The notes under the pieces: generated by a model
Databases searched by the model: none
The model's input: the letters and a program-made list of their open reading frames with translations, nothing else
What the model was told of the DNA's origin: nothing
Position numbers and translations under genes: made by a program
Assembly (NCBI GenBank): GCA_003008705.1
Contig: PDUO01000070.1
Coordinates: 3,206-67,205, forward strand
Source of the DNA: Pezicula radicicola
Taxonomy: Eukaryota; Ascomycota; Leotiomycetes; Helotiales; Dermateaceae
DNA: 64,000 nt
Reading direction: 5' to 3'
Shown: one piece after another, positions 44,362 to 56,169 of the stretch
Numbering within the stretch: the stretch's first letter is position 1
How the letters are laid out: each line of letters starts with the position of its first letter

Positions 44362-47139
44362 TCAAGTCCAGAATTCGCTACTTGTGATTTGCTCTGCATC
44401 CCAACTATTCACAAATCCGTCAGTGTCCTCAAAGAAATCGATCAACCTGCCATTATGGTTCAGCACACTCAACAACGTCTGCTCAAGGCCATTAGACCCC
44501 AAGATTTCTGGTTCCTGCCAATTCTCCATATTTGGCAAGTAATCTTGTGAGAACGGCTGTTGTCCAACCCTCAATTCTGCACCATCTGAGTACGAAGTCT
44601 CTGCCAGCATCTCTAGAATTTGGTTTGAAAGACGCTCCAGACCGTATTTTGCTTTCCGAGTAGTCGGCCACCACTCCCCGCCGACACTGAGCATACTAGA
44701 GCAAGAGCGGAAGTCTCGCGACAAGCTGGAGATGGAAACGGAGCGGCGTACAGCAGGCGAGATCGAAACACTATACATGATGGTTGCGCTAGCGAGGAAT
44801 GTGTCTTGAACCGTGCGCCAGCTGTGACAGAGGGCGCCTGAATCATAGAGAGTTTCGTAGAGATGGAGACGCTGGGTTGCACTCTTATAGCAAATCTCTA
44901 GAGAGTCTTCGTTTGGGTAGGTTATAGCTTGAGAGGGTTGGTGTAGGAGGCACATGGCGGCATGGTATTGGATTTGCAGCTTTGTATTAAGACGAAAGCG
45001 TTGATCTTCGCGAACAGTCTCCACCATGGCGGCTGTAGACTCAGCAAGCCAGTGATCCAGGTCGGTGTGTAGTTGTTTCTGTGCATTGGTATGATCCTTG
45101 CTGATATCCAAGGCATCCTTATAGACTGGCAGCCGGTAGAATCCGGATTTTATTCTTGAGACCAGCCGCGCCATCTTGAATACCTGAATTGAGTAGGTCA
45201 TTGTAGAAATATCATCATACTCATCGGAGGAAGTGCCACTGTTTGCAAGTTGTATTTGAGACTCAGACATATCCGGAAGGTGGACATCGAAAGTATCATC
45301 TCCGAGTCCCAAAGGTCGTCCCTGGATTGTGCTTATTGAACTACAATTTGTCAGCAAAATGTTATGACATACTTCAGACTGGTGGTGCCTTTTGCTCACC
45401 GGTCCAGGGAATAAACGCAAAAGAAAACTCTCCTCCGTATCTCAATGGCTGCTGGGCTGAAAAGGCCTAAACCACGAACTTCTCGGTGAATTCCAAGATC
45501 CACCGCATGCGCCATCGCAATATGTGTGAGCGTCCAGACGTCACATCCGTCAGGATCAATGAGACTGTGCACAGCGACCAACAATATAGCTTGCAGAACA
45601 GGCAAGGAGATACTGCCAAAAACAGAGCTGGATAATTTGATTGCAGAGTCGAAGAAGACTTTAGGGTTATGACTATATCTCCGACGTCGAATCTGTAGCG
45701 TTGCTCCAATGCTTAGAGCTATGAGTAGTTGGAAAGCTGAAACATGTACATCAATTGGAATAAGCTTTTGACCTTGTGAGATGTACTCTTCCCCGTTATA
45801 CGAAAATGGCCGTACATTTAGAGGCCACCCATTATATTGCGTTGATGCTGCTGTTGAGGCTACTGTGGATTCTGCCACACATTCATACAGGCCATCCACC
45901 ATACATTTGAAGGATGGCCGATGTAGGAAAGGATGATTAGGATGCATGTGGTTAAAAAATCCGTCCAGAAGCACGTTACACTCCTCGCGAGGTGGCAAGT
46001 CCTGAAAGAATACATTAGCAAAATTGCGTAATGGTCGTTCACTCGCCTTAAGTACGAAAAAACATACCTTTCGAAGTTGCTCATGCAAAGCTCCAACGGT
46101 CCTTCGAACGTCCGGAGTGTCTGACTGGCTGGGCATTCCTGATTTGACCTGAAGCGTCTCATTACGGCCAAGACCTTCTCGATAGAATCCTCCGCTCTGA
46201 TCATCAGCCTCGGCCATCATTCCTGATCCCGATTTCTTTGTTGTGAGGAAAAGTGGTGTGAAAAGTGATCCAGAAGATGAACCCAAATAGTGCGTTTGGT
46301 GCGAATTTGAGTTTAGGGATAGCAGGCCGAGCTCCAATGCCATAGAACGAGCCTCTTGGTCGATGGACTTCCTTCGATGCGTCGATCCTGCATTCAGGTC
46401 TGACAATGGACGCTTTGTTCCCCGAGCCGGACATGGTTGATGATTACTGGTCACCGAGGACCCAGTTTCTGGGGTGGCATTATCTTGGATGTTCCTCGCC
46501 ATGTAGTTCAAAGACGATGCATTTTGAGTTTCAACTTCTAGCGACTCACTCGCATTTCCTGATACGTCACCAAAGTATTCCGCTTGGCTAAGTGTAAAGG
46601 GATCGTCGCTACCGAGATTGATATGAGGTAGCTGTGTGCGAATGATCTCTTCCAACCAAGCAATGCGAGCGACGGCTTGTTCGAATGACCTGCAGAGACA
46701 GTCAGATGAGGGTCCATGGATTTGACGAAAAAGGCAACCAACCCTCGCATCAGCCTCCTATCTGCGTCTCGACTGTCAATGTCGATGCATTGCGCCCCGG
46801 CTTTGGCGCAACTTCCACAAGCTGGCACTTGACCGTCGCACTGCATAGGAGGAGATACATATCAGCAGAATTCCATGGCCAATGTCGACGCTGACTACTT
46901 ACTTTCACACGTCTGTACCTGCATCTTTCGCAAGCAGATCGCACCTTTTTCTGTTTCCTCTTCGATCCGTGGAGAGCAGCGGGTGCTGGTGCTGGTGCTT
47001 GTGTTGGTGTTGGTGTTGGGGCGTGTGCTTGTTGTAATGGTGCTGATTGAGACACAGATGCAGAGGGCGATGGTAGTATTGATGCTACATTATCCCAAGT
47101 CATAGCATCGAGTGAGATGGGAGTATCACCATTCATCAT
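44362..47139 (-). CDS. Zn2Cys6 transcription factor with fungal_trans domain
   Basis: Exons 47139-46903, 46840-46743, 46689-46068, 46001-45400 and 45340-44362 join to 845 residues. An Ala/Pro/Gln-rich start (APTPTPTQAPAPAPA) leads to the zinc cluster SACERCRYRRVKCDGQVPAC...C, which spans intron 1. The linker SFEQAVARIAWLEEII suggests a dimerising coiled coil. The regulatory domain has PPREECNVLLDGFFNHMHPN, PFLHRPSF, CVYSLDRSISTIQGRPLGL, as in PF04082. Intron 3 (46067-46002) is 66 bp, in phase 0 and without a stop, so retention would add 22 residues between LRK and DLPP. It lies next to an amidohydrolase, an aconitase paralogue and an MFS carrier and is a candidate regulator of that set. The frame ends at TGA (44362-44364), possibly a little shorter than relatives. 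Confidence 0.9.
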
Positions 47140-47650
47140 TTATTTCATCAATCATCGATCATCATTCATTTTCATTCTGTTTCCATACTGGGCGAGGATG
47201 CATCAGGTTGTCATGAAGCGAATCTGAAGAGCCGGCGGGGTCGGGGAAGGATCCCGATGTTTAACCGCTGCAGGTCCGGTAGAATGAATCGACACAAATT
47301 GAATCGACACAGATTGTACTTGCATGTACTGTACATGTAACCCTTGCGTCGAACCAGGTACTTCTATAATTGCTAACTACGTACATTAGATCTCATGCGT
47401 GCGAGATATCTTACTATGTAACCAGCCCAGTAATAATGCTAACGTGGAAACCATAGATTTTGAATTGCGTTCCCAGGGGAGGTTATAGCAGTGAATGGTG
47501 CGCGAGAACACGACTTTGCTTGAGTTGTGGATTTTGAAAAGTCACAGGGATTGGATTAAATTATGTGACACAAACCATTGCATTGAATTCCCCGTGCTTT
47601 GCAGCTTGGTGAGATAAACTATGGCTGATCATTCGTTTCCTAGAATTCAC
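47140..47650. other. Promoter of the Zn2Cys6 gene and 3' flank of the amidohydrolase gene
   Basis: About 510 bp between two minus-strand genes. It contains the palindromic TGTACTTGCATGTACTGTACATGT tract (near 47315-47338) made of overlapping TGTAC/GTACA units, a possible regulatory repeat. No coding signal. Confidence 0.4.
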
Positions 47651-48689
47651 TCATGACAAGTATAGCTCCTCCGGGTTTCGAATCATCAGGAGCTTCCACT
47701 GCTCATCTGTAACCCAGGAGCGAAGGCTAGTCAGCCAAGCCCTGTCATCGATGTCCTGAAAAGGCGTCTCCTGCATTGCCTCTTCTTCGGACCTCACTTT
47801 CATATTCGGTGTATGCGGCCTTCCTCCCTCATTAGCATAGTTAGGTATTTGGGGGAGATCATCTGTCTGGGATAACAGCCCAATACTCACCAATCACTGC
47901 CCCACAGAACACGTCTAGGGTTCGCGTCTACTAAGGCCAAGACCAACGGCCTCATATCCGGATAATATGGGGCCTGAACTGAACTCCTATATGGTGCGGA
48001 GAGTTTGATCCAGAAGTTTCCCATCTTCAGCAGAGCAACTATGTCCGCTAGCCCTGGCTGCGCGAGCACATCCTCATCAGCAGGAAGCATGCTTTCTGCC
48101 TTCAAGAGGGCATGGTGATCCGTGATGACTTGCAAACGAAGCGTTGGGATGACCTTGGTCAACGGTGCCCAGTTCGCCGGGTTGATCTGCAAAAACTCAA
48201 GAAACCAGCCTCTGGCACGCACTCGTTCAGCATAAAGCCGCAATACTTGAACTTGCTTGTTGACATCTGTCATTGCTTTGTAGGCGTAGAGATTTAGCCG
48301 GATACCACGCACGCCTGAAGCCGCAAGGCTCAGAATCTCGTCATCTGTTGTCTGCTCATTGATGACTGCGCAGCCCCAAGTTTGGTCTCGACCGAGAGCA
48401 TTTATAAAGTGTTTCAAGGACGAACAATCGTCGCCATAGGAGAGTCCATGGGTTAGAACGGACTTGGTGATCCCAAGGGACTGTTTAAAGGTCTCGTATT
48501 CTTGAACTGTTGCTTGGGGAGGCGTGAGGTGGCGGTTAAGCGAGTATGGAAAGATTCGAGCTAGAATTATCGTTCAGTTCTGTTGCTGCCCTCTAAAGCT
48601 AGATAGAACATGTACTTACTGTCGAATATGTGATGATGGGTATCCCATCCGCCGTCCGGGAACAATTCGACCTCAACAAAAGAACCCAT
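47651..48689 (-). CDS. Amidohydrolase-2 family metal hydrolase, 2-pyrone-4,6-dicarboxylate lactonase-like
   Basis: Exons 48689-48620, 48560-47891 and 47819-47651 join to 302 residues. The N-terminal GWDTHHHIFD carries the metal/substrate histidines after strand 1, PYSLNRHLTPPQA resembles the PDC lactonase (LigI) start region, GVRGIRLNLYA the strand-4 motif, LQVITDHHA a mid-barrel histidine, and RVLWGSDWPHTPN the C-terminal catalytic Asp. This is the TIM-barrel PF04909 fold. LigI-type enzymes open cyclic lactones of dicarboxylates in aromatic ring-fission pathways; the precise substrate here cannot be read from sequence. It is divergent from the aconitase paralogue, sharing a 0.9-kb intergenic region, so co-regulation is likely. 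Confidence 0.85.
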
Positions 48690-49572
48690 AATTAATAATT
48701 GCAGCAGAAAAGCAAAGGAAGACGACTGCTCTGCAAAGCGTGGGAAGAAGGTCTCCAGGTAGGGGTGGGGGGGAATTTGTCAGGGGAAGGACGCGATAGA
48801 AAAGCGAGATAGAATAAGGGAATATTGTGGAGAAAATTAACTCTCATTAAAAGTTATTAGGGCAGTCCATCTAGCGATCTAGCTGTGAACGACACCACAC
48901 AATGCGGAGTGTCGCATAAAATGGTTACATACTATTATCCCTTTGCCCGGCAGCTGGAGCGTTTTTTAGTGGGGCAGGGGTAAGCGAGCTACTTAGAGCT
49001 GTAGAATTACTATGTTCTGCGACACATCTTCTTAACAATCTGTCAGTGCAAAAATAGTAAGAATAAAGTCTCTGTCTATAGGCAAGTCTGTTAGTGTAAT
49101 TTTAACTAGGTAGGATAGTAGCTAAGAGAGAATAAATGGTTAAGTACTGTACTTGTACTGTACTCACATACCTCTACTATTATGAAAAGAGTCAGGATTT
49201 ATTTATTTATAGCAATAATTATAAGTTTCTTTTCGTTTTTAGTATATTATTATTTAAATTTATTATTATTTGATCCATCCTCGATTCTAAGTCCGGTCCT
49301 CGTACCCCGCCACCCTCCACCGTGCTCCAGTGCCACCGACAAGGGGTGCGGAGCGTTCCGTTAGCTTCGGTGTCGTGTGAATGTCTCCGCGTGCGAGGTC
49401 CCCTTGGTCGCTTGTCATCACAAATCAAGATTCGAAGTTCGAGGCTCAAAATTCGAGATAATGCTTAGGGTTAGGGCGGAGGAAAATCGTCGATAGGCTG
49501 CTCTTTCTGAGCTGACCGAGCCCTTCGTTTGCGATTGCAGTTGTAGCTTCTCTTACTATCAAACGTGCCAGT
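48690..49572. promoter_or_regulatory. Shared divergent promoter region (amidohydrolase / aconitase paralogue)
   Basis: 883 bp between two divergent start codons. The middle is AT-rich. A CGG-type Zn2Cys6 site pair was not resolved by eye with confidence. No coding signal; overlapping frames at 49182-49449 are shadows. Confidence 0.4.
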
Positions 49573-52249
49573 ATGGTTTCCATCTCCAAGCCAGCTTTGA
49601 TGCCCGCAGTACGTCTATCAATGCTAGCAACAGCACGCAAACGCCCACAACGAACTCCTTGTCGACGATGGCTGGCAACTGTCACAAATGCCCTCGATCA
49701 AGGCACAGGCCGTATAGCAATGAGCAGATTCGAGACTGTAATTTAAGATTAACTGTTAAATTTCAGTGTGAAAAAGCATCTGACCAGTCTCTAGGACAAA
49801 TACCTTCCATATGCATATCTCCAGGAGTCTCTGAAGCTCATACGACGAAGGATAGACAGGCCACTTACGCTCTCCGAAAAGATCCTCTACTCACATCTTT
49901 GCGAGCCGAACACTCAAGATATTGAGCCTGGGAAGTCATTTCTCAAACTTTATCCTGACAGGGTCGCGATCCACGATGCCAATGCCACGATGGCCCTTCT
50001 GCAATTCATGAGTGCTGGTATCGAAAAGGTTGCGATTCCGACGACCATCCATACAGACCATCTGACTATGGCCGAGAAAGGAGCAAAGATAGACTTAGCG
50101 GCTGCAAAGGCTAAGCACAAGGAAGTCTTTGAATTCCTGGCTTCAGCATCTGCAAAGTACAATATTGGATTTTGGAAACCGGGGTCGGGAATCATTCACA
50201 CCATTCTGTTTGAAAACTACACGTTGTGAGTGATGTTAAGAGTCTATGCTTGGAAAAGGCGAAGTGTTGATGGTTTAGCCCTGGAGGACTACTTGTTGGC
50301 ACAGATTCACACACTCCGAACGCGGGGGGGATGGCAATGCTGGGTGTTGGAGGTAAAGAACGGCTCCGCATCATCTTAAAGTTTTTCTAATGAATGTTGT
50401 AGTTGGCGGCTCTGACGGTGTCGATGCTATGGCTGGGATGCCGTGGGAGCTTCCATGTCCCAAAGTGCTTGGTGTGCGTCTCACCGGCCGGCTCACAGGC
50501 TGGGCAAGCTCCAAAGGTGCGCCTACATACCTAAGTCTTATTCAATGCTGTCTAACGTGTATTTTATCAGATATTATCTGCAAACTTGCCGGAATGGTGT
50601 CAGTGACTGGGGGTAAGGGCAAGATTGTCGAATTCTTTGGTCCAGGAGTTGACACGCTTGGTGCAACTGCAATGGCAACAATTGGCAATATGAGTGCGGA
50701 GATCGGTGCAACTTCCTGCTTATTCCCTTACACCAAAGCAATGGGTAGATACCTCGACCTTACACAGCGTACAGACATCGCACGAGCTGCGATGCAAAAT
50801 ATCAATCTCATCACGCCAGACGAAGGCAGCCAATCGTACTATGATGATATTGTCAAAATCGACCTTGAAACACTCGAACCACACATCAATGGGCCCTACA
50901 CACCAGACCTTTCACATCCAATGTCCAAGCTCGGGGAAGCAGTCATCAAGAACAACTGGCCTAAGAAGCTATCTGCAAGTCTTGTTGGGAGTTGTACCAA
51001 CTCTTCCTATGAAGACTTGATGAAGGTTGCTGATCTTCTCAGACAGGCCGAGCGTGCAGGGTTAAAACCAAAGACGCTTTTCTTTGTCTCGACCGGGAGC
51101 GAGCAGGTTAGAGCCACGGCCGAAGACGCCGGCTTTTTAGAAGTTATGAGAAATGCTAGAGCCACCATTCTGAGCAGCTCTTGTGGTCCTTGTGTCGGTC
51201 AGTGGAACAGACCTGATATGCCGAAAGGCGAAGAAAATTCAGTCATCTCATCGTTCAATCGCAATTTCACAGGGTACGCTTGCTAAAGTCCTTATTACAT
51301 AGAAATCGGTATTAATGACGTATCCTATAGTCGCCATGATGGCAACCCAGGCACGCACTCCTTCGTTACCTCCCCTGAAATTGCTACGGCCTTCGCCTTT
51401 TCTGGCTCTCTCGACTTCAATCCTGCTACAGATTCCCTTCCCACATCTACCGGTACACCCTTCAAATTCACCTTACCAAGCAGCGACGAACTTCCCACCA
51501 CCTTCAACGCTGGTATCGACCTCTATCAGCCGCCTCCAACTTCAGCAGCGGAAGCACAGAAGATCTCTGTTGCAATAGATCCCTCTTCTGACCGCCTTCA
51601 AAAACTCGAGCCGTTTGACCCATGGCAGAAAGACCAAGCCCTCGACCTCCCAATCCTCCTCAAAGTCCGAGGCAAATGCACAACCGATCATATCTCACCC
51701 GCAGGCCCTTGGTATGACTACCGTGGCCACCTTGATAATATCTCCAACAACATGCTAACCGGTGCCACCAACGACTTCCTGCCCTCACACCCACCTGGCG
51801 TCGTGCAACACGTCTATACTGGCGCCATCGACGCCGTGCCAGTCATCGCACGTCAGTATAAATCTGCTGGGATTAAATATTGCATTATCGGCCATAACAA
51901 CTACGGCGAAGGTTCGAGTCGTGAACATGCTGCCCTCGAGCCGCGATATCTAGGCGCCGTAGCAATTCTTGCGAACGGCTTTGCGCGCATCCACGAGACT
52001 AATTTAAAAAAGCAGGGGATGCTGCCACTAACATTTGCGGATCCGGAAGCTTGGGGACGGATTCAAAAGGCCGATACAGTATCAATTCTAGACGTAGAAC
52101 AGATTCGTCCGGGCCAGCAGCTGAAGGTTGTTGTTCGGAATAAGAATGGGAGTGAGTGGGAAACCATGGTGAATCATTCTTTCCATGAAGGGCAGATTCC
52201 GTGGTTGATGAGCGGGTCAGCACTAAATTTTGTAAAGTCCACAAGGTAA
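49573..52249 (+). CDS. Aconitase-family hydratase, mitochondrial-type paralogue
   Basis: Exons 49573-49737, 49795-50225, 50279-50352, 50403-50516, 50571-51273 and 51331-52249 join to 801 residues. The N-terminus is Arg-rich (ATARKRPQRTPCRRWLAT), a probable mitochondrial presequence. Aconitase landmarks: YNIGFWKPGSGIIH, LLVGTDSHTPNAGG, LVGSCTNSSYED and SSSCGPCVGQWNR (three [4Fe-4S] cysteines), KCTTDHISPAGPW, GHNNYGEGSSREHAA (swivel domain). All active-site signatures seem intact. Aconitases isomerise citrate and isocitrate; paralogues hydrate other tricarboxylates. An 801-residue length suits mitochondrial aconitase, but placement beside a hydrolase, a regulator and an anion carrier, plus divergence in many blocks (PWELPCPKVLGVRLTG, SAGIEKVAIPTT), suggests a specialised substrate rather than the TCA enzyme. 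This is inference. Confidence 0.9.
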
Positions 52250-52489
52250 AATTTGGAAGAAGTGAAAATCTGGGGTTGATCTCTAGAAATATCATGGCAT
52301 GTGCACTTCGCAATACTAAGGTTGGATAGGATCTAGTGCAAGAAGCTAGCTGAGGAGAGTGAACAAGCTGGTTTAGGACTGGTGATGTGTATGCTTACGC
52401 AGAATTGAGAAAGTGTAAAAATCGTCAAAGAGTCTCTATAGATACGAAGATACCTAGCTTTAATGATAAATTACTTTTAACCCCACTCC
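52250..52489. other. 3' flank of the aconitase paralogue
   Basis: 240 bp with no coding signal, ending at the start of the inverted-repeat element. Confidence 0.4.
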
Positions 52490-52964
52490 CTAAGGTTTGT
52501 TATTACCTGCCCGAGCCCTAAGAAGAGGGGGCGGGTGGTAGTAAGCGCTTGGCAATATAAAACGTTGCCTAATGAGGTCTCCTCTAAATATTTCCCTATA
52601 TAAAGTAGAACACTAGGGACTTCTATATCCACACTAAGGTACTAATTCCAACACCTAAGGCAATTCAATTGCGGCGCCTATAGCAACTCAAGGTAATTAA
52701 TTAATTTGCGACGCCTAACCCAATTGAAATTGAGACGCCTAAGATAATTACAGTTCAATTTTTAAAGATATACCTATACTTAAGTAGATATATAGTACCG
52801 CTAAGATGGCTATTCTTCCGACTATCTCCCCCCTATACAAATTTATATAGGTCGCTTATACGCGAGATACCGAATTACGAAACTCTTAATATCGCTAAGC
52901 TTTTACTCCTATCTTCCACCCCCTCCCCTTCTTGGGGTGTAGGCAAGTAATAAAAAAAACTTAG
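52490..52964. mobile_element. 475-bp element with ~55-bp imperfect terminal inverted repeats
   Basis: The left end CTAAGGTTTGTTATTACCTG...CCCTAAGAAGAGGGGGCGGGTGG and the reverse complement of the right end CTAAGTTTTTTTTATTACTTGCC...CCCCAAGAAGGGGAGGGGGTGG align over about 55 bp. The interior carries repeated GGCGCCTA/GACGCCTAA motifs (52673-52740) and no ORF. No clear target duplication was seen. Probably a non-autonomous DNA element in the convergent gap between the aconitase and MFS genes. Confidence 0.6.
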
Positions 52965-53225
52965 TGAAGGTGATTACGGTGGTTCAAAAGTGACTATGGG
53001 ACATTTTGAGTTAACTGGCATATTCATCGCTGTGTAGATAGCGATCGACCACCAACTAACCAGCCTGGGTAGCGGAGAAATTGATGAAATGATTCACTCA
53101 GCACACCTAGCGTTAGCACACCCATGAAATCCATGCTAAATAGAACTGATCATTTCTTTGATTCATAAGAGTTGCTCCATTGTCGCTAACTAACGCTCAA
53201 CTCAAGCACGCTAATCCTGCATCCG

Positions 53226-54884
53226 CTACAGCATAAATAGCGTAGGTCTCTCGTCCCGACCCTCGAACTCCTGCAAGATTTTCTTATTCGCGCGCGTCAA
53301 CGACCACTTCATGATCAGGCAAGTCACCACGCTCAGCAGAGCAAAGGCCATCATCAGCAAGATGGCCAGCACATACCTCGTGGCGTCCTGGGGACGGAAG
53401 AAGTACGGACTCCAGATATTGCCCAGCTGGGATAGCAAATTGATAATTGCCGTCGCCGCGGCACGCTTCTCGGGGGTTTGACCCAGCGTCGCCGACGCCC
53501 AGGAGAACACCATAGCGTTCGCTGAGAAGGTGCCGCAGATGTAGAGGAAAGAGGCGAAGTATCGGACGGGAACGTTGAGTGTTACGACCGAGATGATAAA
53601 GCCGATGGCTGCTACGGACATAGGGACCGCGATGTGATAGCCGCGCTCGCCCCAGCGATCCGATGAGTATCCGAACGCGAAGCAGAAACATGTCGCGGCG
53701 AGATAGGGCGGCGAGGTCAGTACAAGAGTTACGGTCGTGGAACCGAGATTAAAACCTTGTACGATCGAGGGGTAGAAGTAGTTGAAGCCGTAGGCGGTGT
53801 GGTTTGCGATTAGCATGAGCGTCTACGTGTCAAAAGAGGGTTAGTTAGATTGAGTACGTTTTGGTAATAACGGATGGGATTGAAGGGGGAAAAGACTGAC
53901 AAAAATCCACGTGCGGTAGTCCTTGACTGCAAGTTTCAATCCATACCAGACAGACTTACTCCCTTCGTCGACGGCGATGCGATCACGTAGCATGCGCTCC
54001 ATAGCAACCATGCGTTCCTCTTCCGTCAGAAGCCACTTTGCGCTTCCAGATGGAGCTTCAGGAAAGTCGGGAAGAATGAACATGGCTAGGACGCCAAAGC
54101 AGAAGCTAGCCGCTCCCTCAATGAGGAATAGCCACCGCCATCCCTCAAGTCCCCGTATACCACTCAACCCAGAAAAGACACCAGCTGCTATGAGGCCTGA
54201 GAAGGCCGTTGCAAGAATGAGCCCGGAATAGAGAATGGCCGTGCGGAACGCAAGCTCCTTGCGTGTGTACCAGCACGACAGGAGATAGACGGCCCCTGGG
54301 AAGAAAGGAGCTTCGGCGATCCCTAGGAGGAACCGGATAACGACGAGATGAGTGTTGTTGCGTGCGGCGGCCGTAGCTGCTGAGATGCATGACCAGGCGC
54401 ATACCCAGAATGGCAGATACAGAGACGGCCGGACTCTAGTCAGAATCATGTTCGAGGGCAGTTGCATGAGCATGTACCCTACGTTCAAGATGGAGACGGC
54501 CGTGTTGAACTGACCACCTTTGAGGCCTAAATCCTTCTCGAACCCGTTGAGTTTGGATTGGCTAGTTTTGAATGTTAAACATGCAAGCCAACAGCCTACC
54601 TTGTAACAAGGTTGCTTCTAGGTACCGTACGAACAACCAACAACTTACGAAATATTGTTGCGATCCAGATAGTTGAACATGTACAGAATCCAAATCATCG
54701 GTATCAACGTGATGTCCAGCTTTCGCACGAGACTCCTAGAAGCATGCTGGAAGACATCCTCGTCGACAAAGGCGATCATGTTGTCCTTGCTAGTGTGCAT
54801 CGTCTTGGACGGATCCTCTTCCTTGTCATTGGCGGCGTACTCGCAGAGCTCGACGTCTTCTTTTAGAGCCGTTTTGGTTGTCAT
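53226..54884 (-). CDS. MFS anion:cation symporter (Dal5/allantoate permease family)
   Basis: Exons 54884-54649, 54561-53901 and 53822-53226 join to 497 residues across introns of 87 and 78 bp. The ATG at 54884 is the first in the frame. Features: RKLDITLIPMIWILYMFNYLDRNNIS at the first membrane segment, VGYMLMQLPSNMIL and RFLLGIAEAPFFPGAVYLL, all typical of the 12-TM anion:cation symporters (TC 2.A.1.14). The second half contains YGFNYFYPSIVQGFNL and SYSSDRWGERG-like loop, then FFRPQDATRYVLAI. Members import allantoate, nicotinate, tartrate, biotin precursors or other organic anions with protons. It converges on the aconitase paralogue and may bring in, or export, its substrate. Acidic, Lys-rich N-terminal tail (about 60 residues) is cytosolic. 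Confidence 0.9.
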
Positions 54885-55605
54885 TATTTCAGAAGATGAG
54901 GGAGGCTTCTCAGAGTTAAATGTGATGAAGTCGGTATCCACTAAGTCGGAATTGACTGCGTATGTGGACGGGCATGTGTTGGTGGTTAGAAAGAAAAGGG
55001 AGGGCAATGGATGGAGCCTTTACTATAGTACGATGGGAATATATATACATCTTTCTTTACCTACCTCCATAATTTCAAGACAAGACAAAACTAAAGCAAA
55101 GTGTGGAGTTTCTTACACTTCTCCATACCCCAGTCCCCACTTCTCCATGCCTTGTCCTACTCGGCCTTCTATTCGCCTCAAGACAGAAGACAAACGCACT
55201 ACTGGAAGGTTCCGATGCCAAGAAGAGAACCCCACCCTGCTTCCGGGATTTATGATAGCCAATCCCAGGGCTCTGTATTAACAATCACGGCCCGGCAGTA
55301 TACGTCGTAGAGAGATAGATACTGTATAAGTTTAATAGATTACTTTTATTACAGACACAGTATTTATATTTCCTAAAAGTGAAGTTCTTAGTTCTATTAG
55401 TTTTATTCAATATTTTTAGTCATATAATTATAGAATCTATATAAAAAGTATTAGGTTGGGTTACAATATTCTATAAGATCGTTCAGGTCTTCTTATAAGT
55501 AAGTATATTAAGCTACCTTTTATAACTGGAAATAGTTATATAGCTAAAAGCTTTGGAAAAAGTAGTACAAACTTCTAGCCCTTTAATAAAAACATATAAA
55601 CGTTA
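54885..55605. other. MFS promoter and AT-rich flank of a MITE copy
   Basis: The left part should contain the MFS promoter; 55320-55600 is AT-rich. Short frames here overlap each other on opposite strands and are not supported. Confidence 0.4.
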
Positions 55606-55666
55606 ATCGTCGGCCGACAATGAGCAATAGCGAAAAAGTCGGACACTAAGCGAGTCAGCCGATAAT
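55606..55666. mobile_element. Short (61 bp) relative of the 16.1-kb MITE
   Basis: Starts ATCGTCGGCCGACAATGAGC and ends GACACTAAGCGAGTCAGCCG plus ATAAT; its ends match the termini of the element at 16097-16520 (ATCGTCGGCCGAC and AGACACTAAGCGAGTCGGCGACGAT). TA flanks it at 55604-55605 and 55667-55668. It looks like two termini joined with almost all of the interior lost. Confidence 0.6.
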
Positions 55667-56169
55667 TAGAGATTTTTGTTCCTTGTTTACCTAGGTGCCC
55701 AGCATTTAACCTAGTCTTATATTTAGACAACCCTAATGCAGAGAGCTTCTTGATTTTAGGATGATGCTATTTAATAAAATAACACAGTTCTACCCCCTGA
55801 GGGCTCCTTGTGTACGTTAAACATAATAGTTCTAGGTAAAGTTTCTTGTTCACGAGAAGCATTATGGCATTTGCTAAAATCTCTCACTTTAACGCTGCCA
55901 CATACCAACCAAGCACTCAAATCTTCGAATGTAACGTCCGCCCTATTTTTAATTACCCCCTTGATCTTGTTTTCGTAAATAGTCAATGGCTCTTCCAATA
56001 TTCTGTTGCATTTTCATCTGTGTCGGATACTTGCTTCCGGATGGAATATAACGAGTACAGTGAACGTGCTAGTGCCTTTTTGTGTCTTGGAGATTTGCGA
56101 AGGATGGAGATTTCTTGGTTGATTGAAGTCCTGATCTCTTAACTTTGTTACATCATAGGGTAAGCGTTC

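Noticed and set aside
49182..49449. ORFs in the divergent promoter
   Set aside because: They overlap on opposite strands and have no family or codon support.
55108..55310. Frames upstream of the MFS gene
   Set aside because: Short, mutually overlapping on both strands, no ATG context or domain.
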